A stretch of 49,665 nucleotides of DNA, taken from the NCBI GenBank assembly GCA_021324675.1, contig JAJPIR010000155.1:1-49665 (forward strand). The letters run 5' to 3'. The translations under genes and the position numbers were made by a program. Source of the DNA: Actinomycetota bacterium. Its GTDB lineage: Bacteria; Actinomycetota; Actinomycetes; Mycobacteriales; Pseudonocardiaceae. Positions 49,361-49,665 of the stretch are shown piece by piece. How positions within the stretch are numbered: the first letter of the stretch is position 1; every line of letters starts with the position of its first letter. The notes below the pieces were generated by a model, which searched no databases, was not told where the DNA came from, and saw only the letters and a list, made by a program, of their open reading frames with translations.

Positions 49361-49665
49361 ATGGCCGTGGAAATTAACGAAGAGTTTCTGGACTTCGAGG
49401 TTCGAGGCGGCGACGGCCACCTCGCAGCGGAATTGTTACGGGATGTGGCTGCAGTGCACGCCGGAGGCAGTGCTCCGATTCCTGACCTAGGGCTGTCATT
49501 TTTGGGTGTGGACGCACGCTGGCCCGAACATCGCGAAGGGCTTCCCTACACCGGCCGGCACCACCGCCCGGATACCAACTGGCACGACACCCACGACAAC
49601 CGACCCAACGACCCCCGCTGGCACGACACCCACGACAACCGACCCAACGACCCCCGCTGGCACGA
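49361..49665 (+). CDS. Putative RiPP precursor with tandem WHD-type 13-residue repeats (3' end outside window)
   Basis: The frame runs from ATG 49361 off the end of the window (101 full codons). The N-terminal part is acidic and leader-like: MAVEINEEFLDFEVRGGDGH and LAAELLRDVAAVHAGGS. Residues 50-73 include FLGVDARWPEHREGLPYTG. From residue 74 a perfect 13-residue unit starts, WHDTHDNRPNDPR (49580-49618), repeated exactly at 49619-49657 and beginning again at 49658. The repeat is exact at DNA level too. Trp-His-Asp fits the aromatic-X-Asp/Asn motif that radical SAM enzymes cross-link into three-residue cyclophanes (triceptides). No modifying enzyme is in the window; it would have to lie beyond 49665. 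Alternatives are a metal-binding or surface repeat protein. Confidence 0.7.
   Translation, partial: MAVEINEEFLDFEVRGGDGHLAAELLRDVAAVHAGGSAPIPDLGLSFLGVDARWPEHREGLPYTGRHHRPDTNWHDTHDNRPNDPRWHDTHDNRPNDPRWH
49580..49665 (+). repeat. Perfect 39-bp tandem repeat inside the terminal gene
   Basis: Two complete identical 39-base units (49580-49618, 49619-49657) and the first eight bases of a third. No base differs between units, which suggests recent expansion or active homogenisation. The unit encodes WHDTHDNRPNDPR. Confidence 0.97.

Noticed and set aside
1-49665. tRNA, rRNA, CRISPR arrays or intact insertion sequences
   Set aside because: No tRNA-like conserved loop pattern, regular spaced repeats or transposase reading frame was found by reading; a covariance-model scan would be decisive.

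Overview
The window is high-GC DNA from an actinomycete. GTG starts are frequent, ATGA/GTGA overlaps are common, and there are DUF1707 and mycothiol-dependent (MDMPI) proteins, several XRE, TetR and NarL-type regulators, a Tat-exported phospholipase-like protein and a cobalamin riboswitch. A Pseudonocardiales-type soil actinomycete is my best guess; this is inference from gene content, and no marker gene is present. No rRNA, tRNA, CRISPR array, prophage or intact insertion sequence was seen.

Layout. 1-4.4 kb: the end of an ECF sigma factor, then a two-gene copper operon read leftwards (P1B copper ATPase, then a CopD/CtaG membrane protein). 4.5-5.35 kb: cobalamin riboswitch and cbiM. 5.4-7.2 kb: a palindromic repeat, then a TetR gene and an AurF-like diiron oxygenase in one operon. 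7.2-8.6 kb: gene-poor, with a terminator, short ORFs that have good ribosome binding sites, and a large hairpin. 8.6-14 kb: a two-domain class III CoA-transferase, an acyltransferase, a CPA1 Na+/H+ antiporter and a small membrane protein. 14-17.3 kb: a frameshifted alpha/beta-hydrolase with a small partner, a hypothetical protein, a VOC protein and a hypothetical protein. 17.4-20.4 kb: a NarL-type two-component pair, divergent from a DUF1707 protein and a membrane protein. 20.7-25.7 kb: an XRE regulator with a frameshifted partner, a DHA2 drug exporter divergent from its TetR, and a TrkA-N potassium channel-like protein. 25.7-32.5 kb: a PEP mutase/isocitrate lyase-like enzyme, a beta-propeller lipoprotein, a Gly/His/Trp-rich small protein, a sugar-nucleotide epimerase, a polytopic membrane protein and a Tat phospholipase C-like protein. 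33-37 kb: SRPBCC protein, membrane proteins, a sugar epimerase, then an AT-richer gene-poor island with a 23-codon cysteine-rich ORF and a zinc-ribbon protein. 37.2-40.1 kb: SRPBCC-ArsR-DUF899 cluster and uppP. 40.2-47.5 kb: gamma-glutamyltransferase, MBL/double-rhodanese protein, TetR with an MBL-fold protein and an MDMPI enzyme, ZIP transporter, YgiN-like monooxygenase. 47.8-49.7 kb: an Hsp70-like ATPase divergent from a truncated gene encoding a 13-residue repeat protein.

Most interesting points. The window ends inside a small protein whose C-terminus is a perfect tandem repeat of a 13-residue unit starting Trp-His-Asp, preceded by an acidic leader-like N-terminus. This looks like a precursor peptide for a multi-core ribosomal natural product, possibly cyclophane-forming (triceptide-like). 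A 23-residue peptide with eight cysteines and a near-ideal ribosome binding site sits alone at 36.3 kb. Two families of palindromic repeats recur: a 59-bp GTGAACTCGAC type and an ACCCCGATATG type, with one copy of the latter apparently inserted in frame into the CoA-transferase. Two genes carry single-base frameshifts that are easy to reconstruct; these could be true decay or assembly errors.
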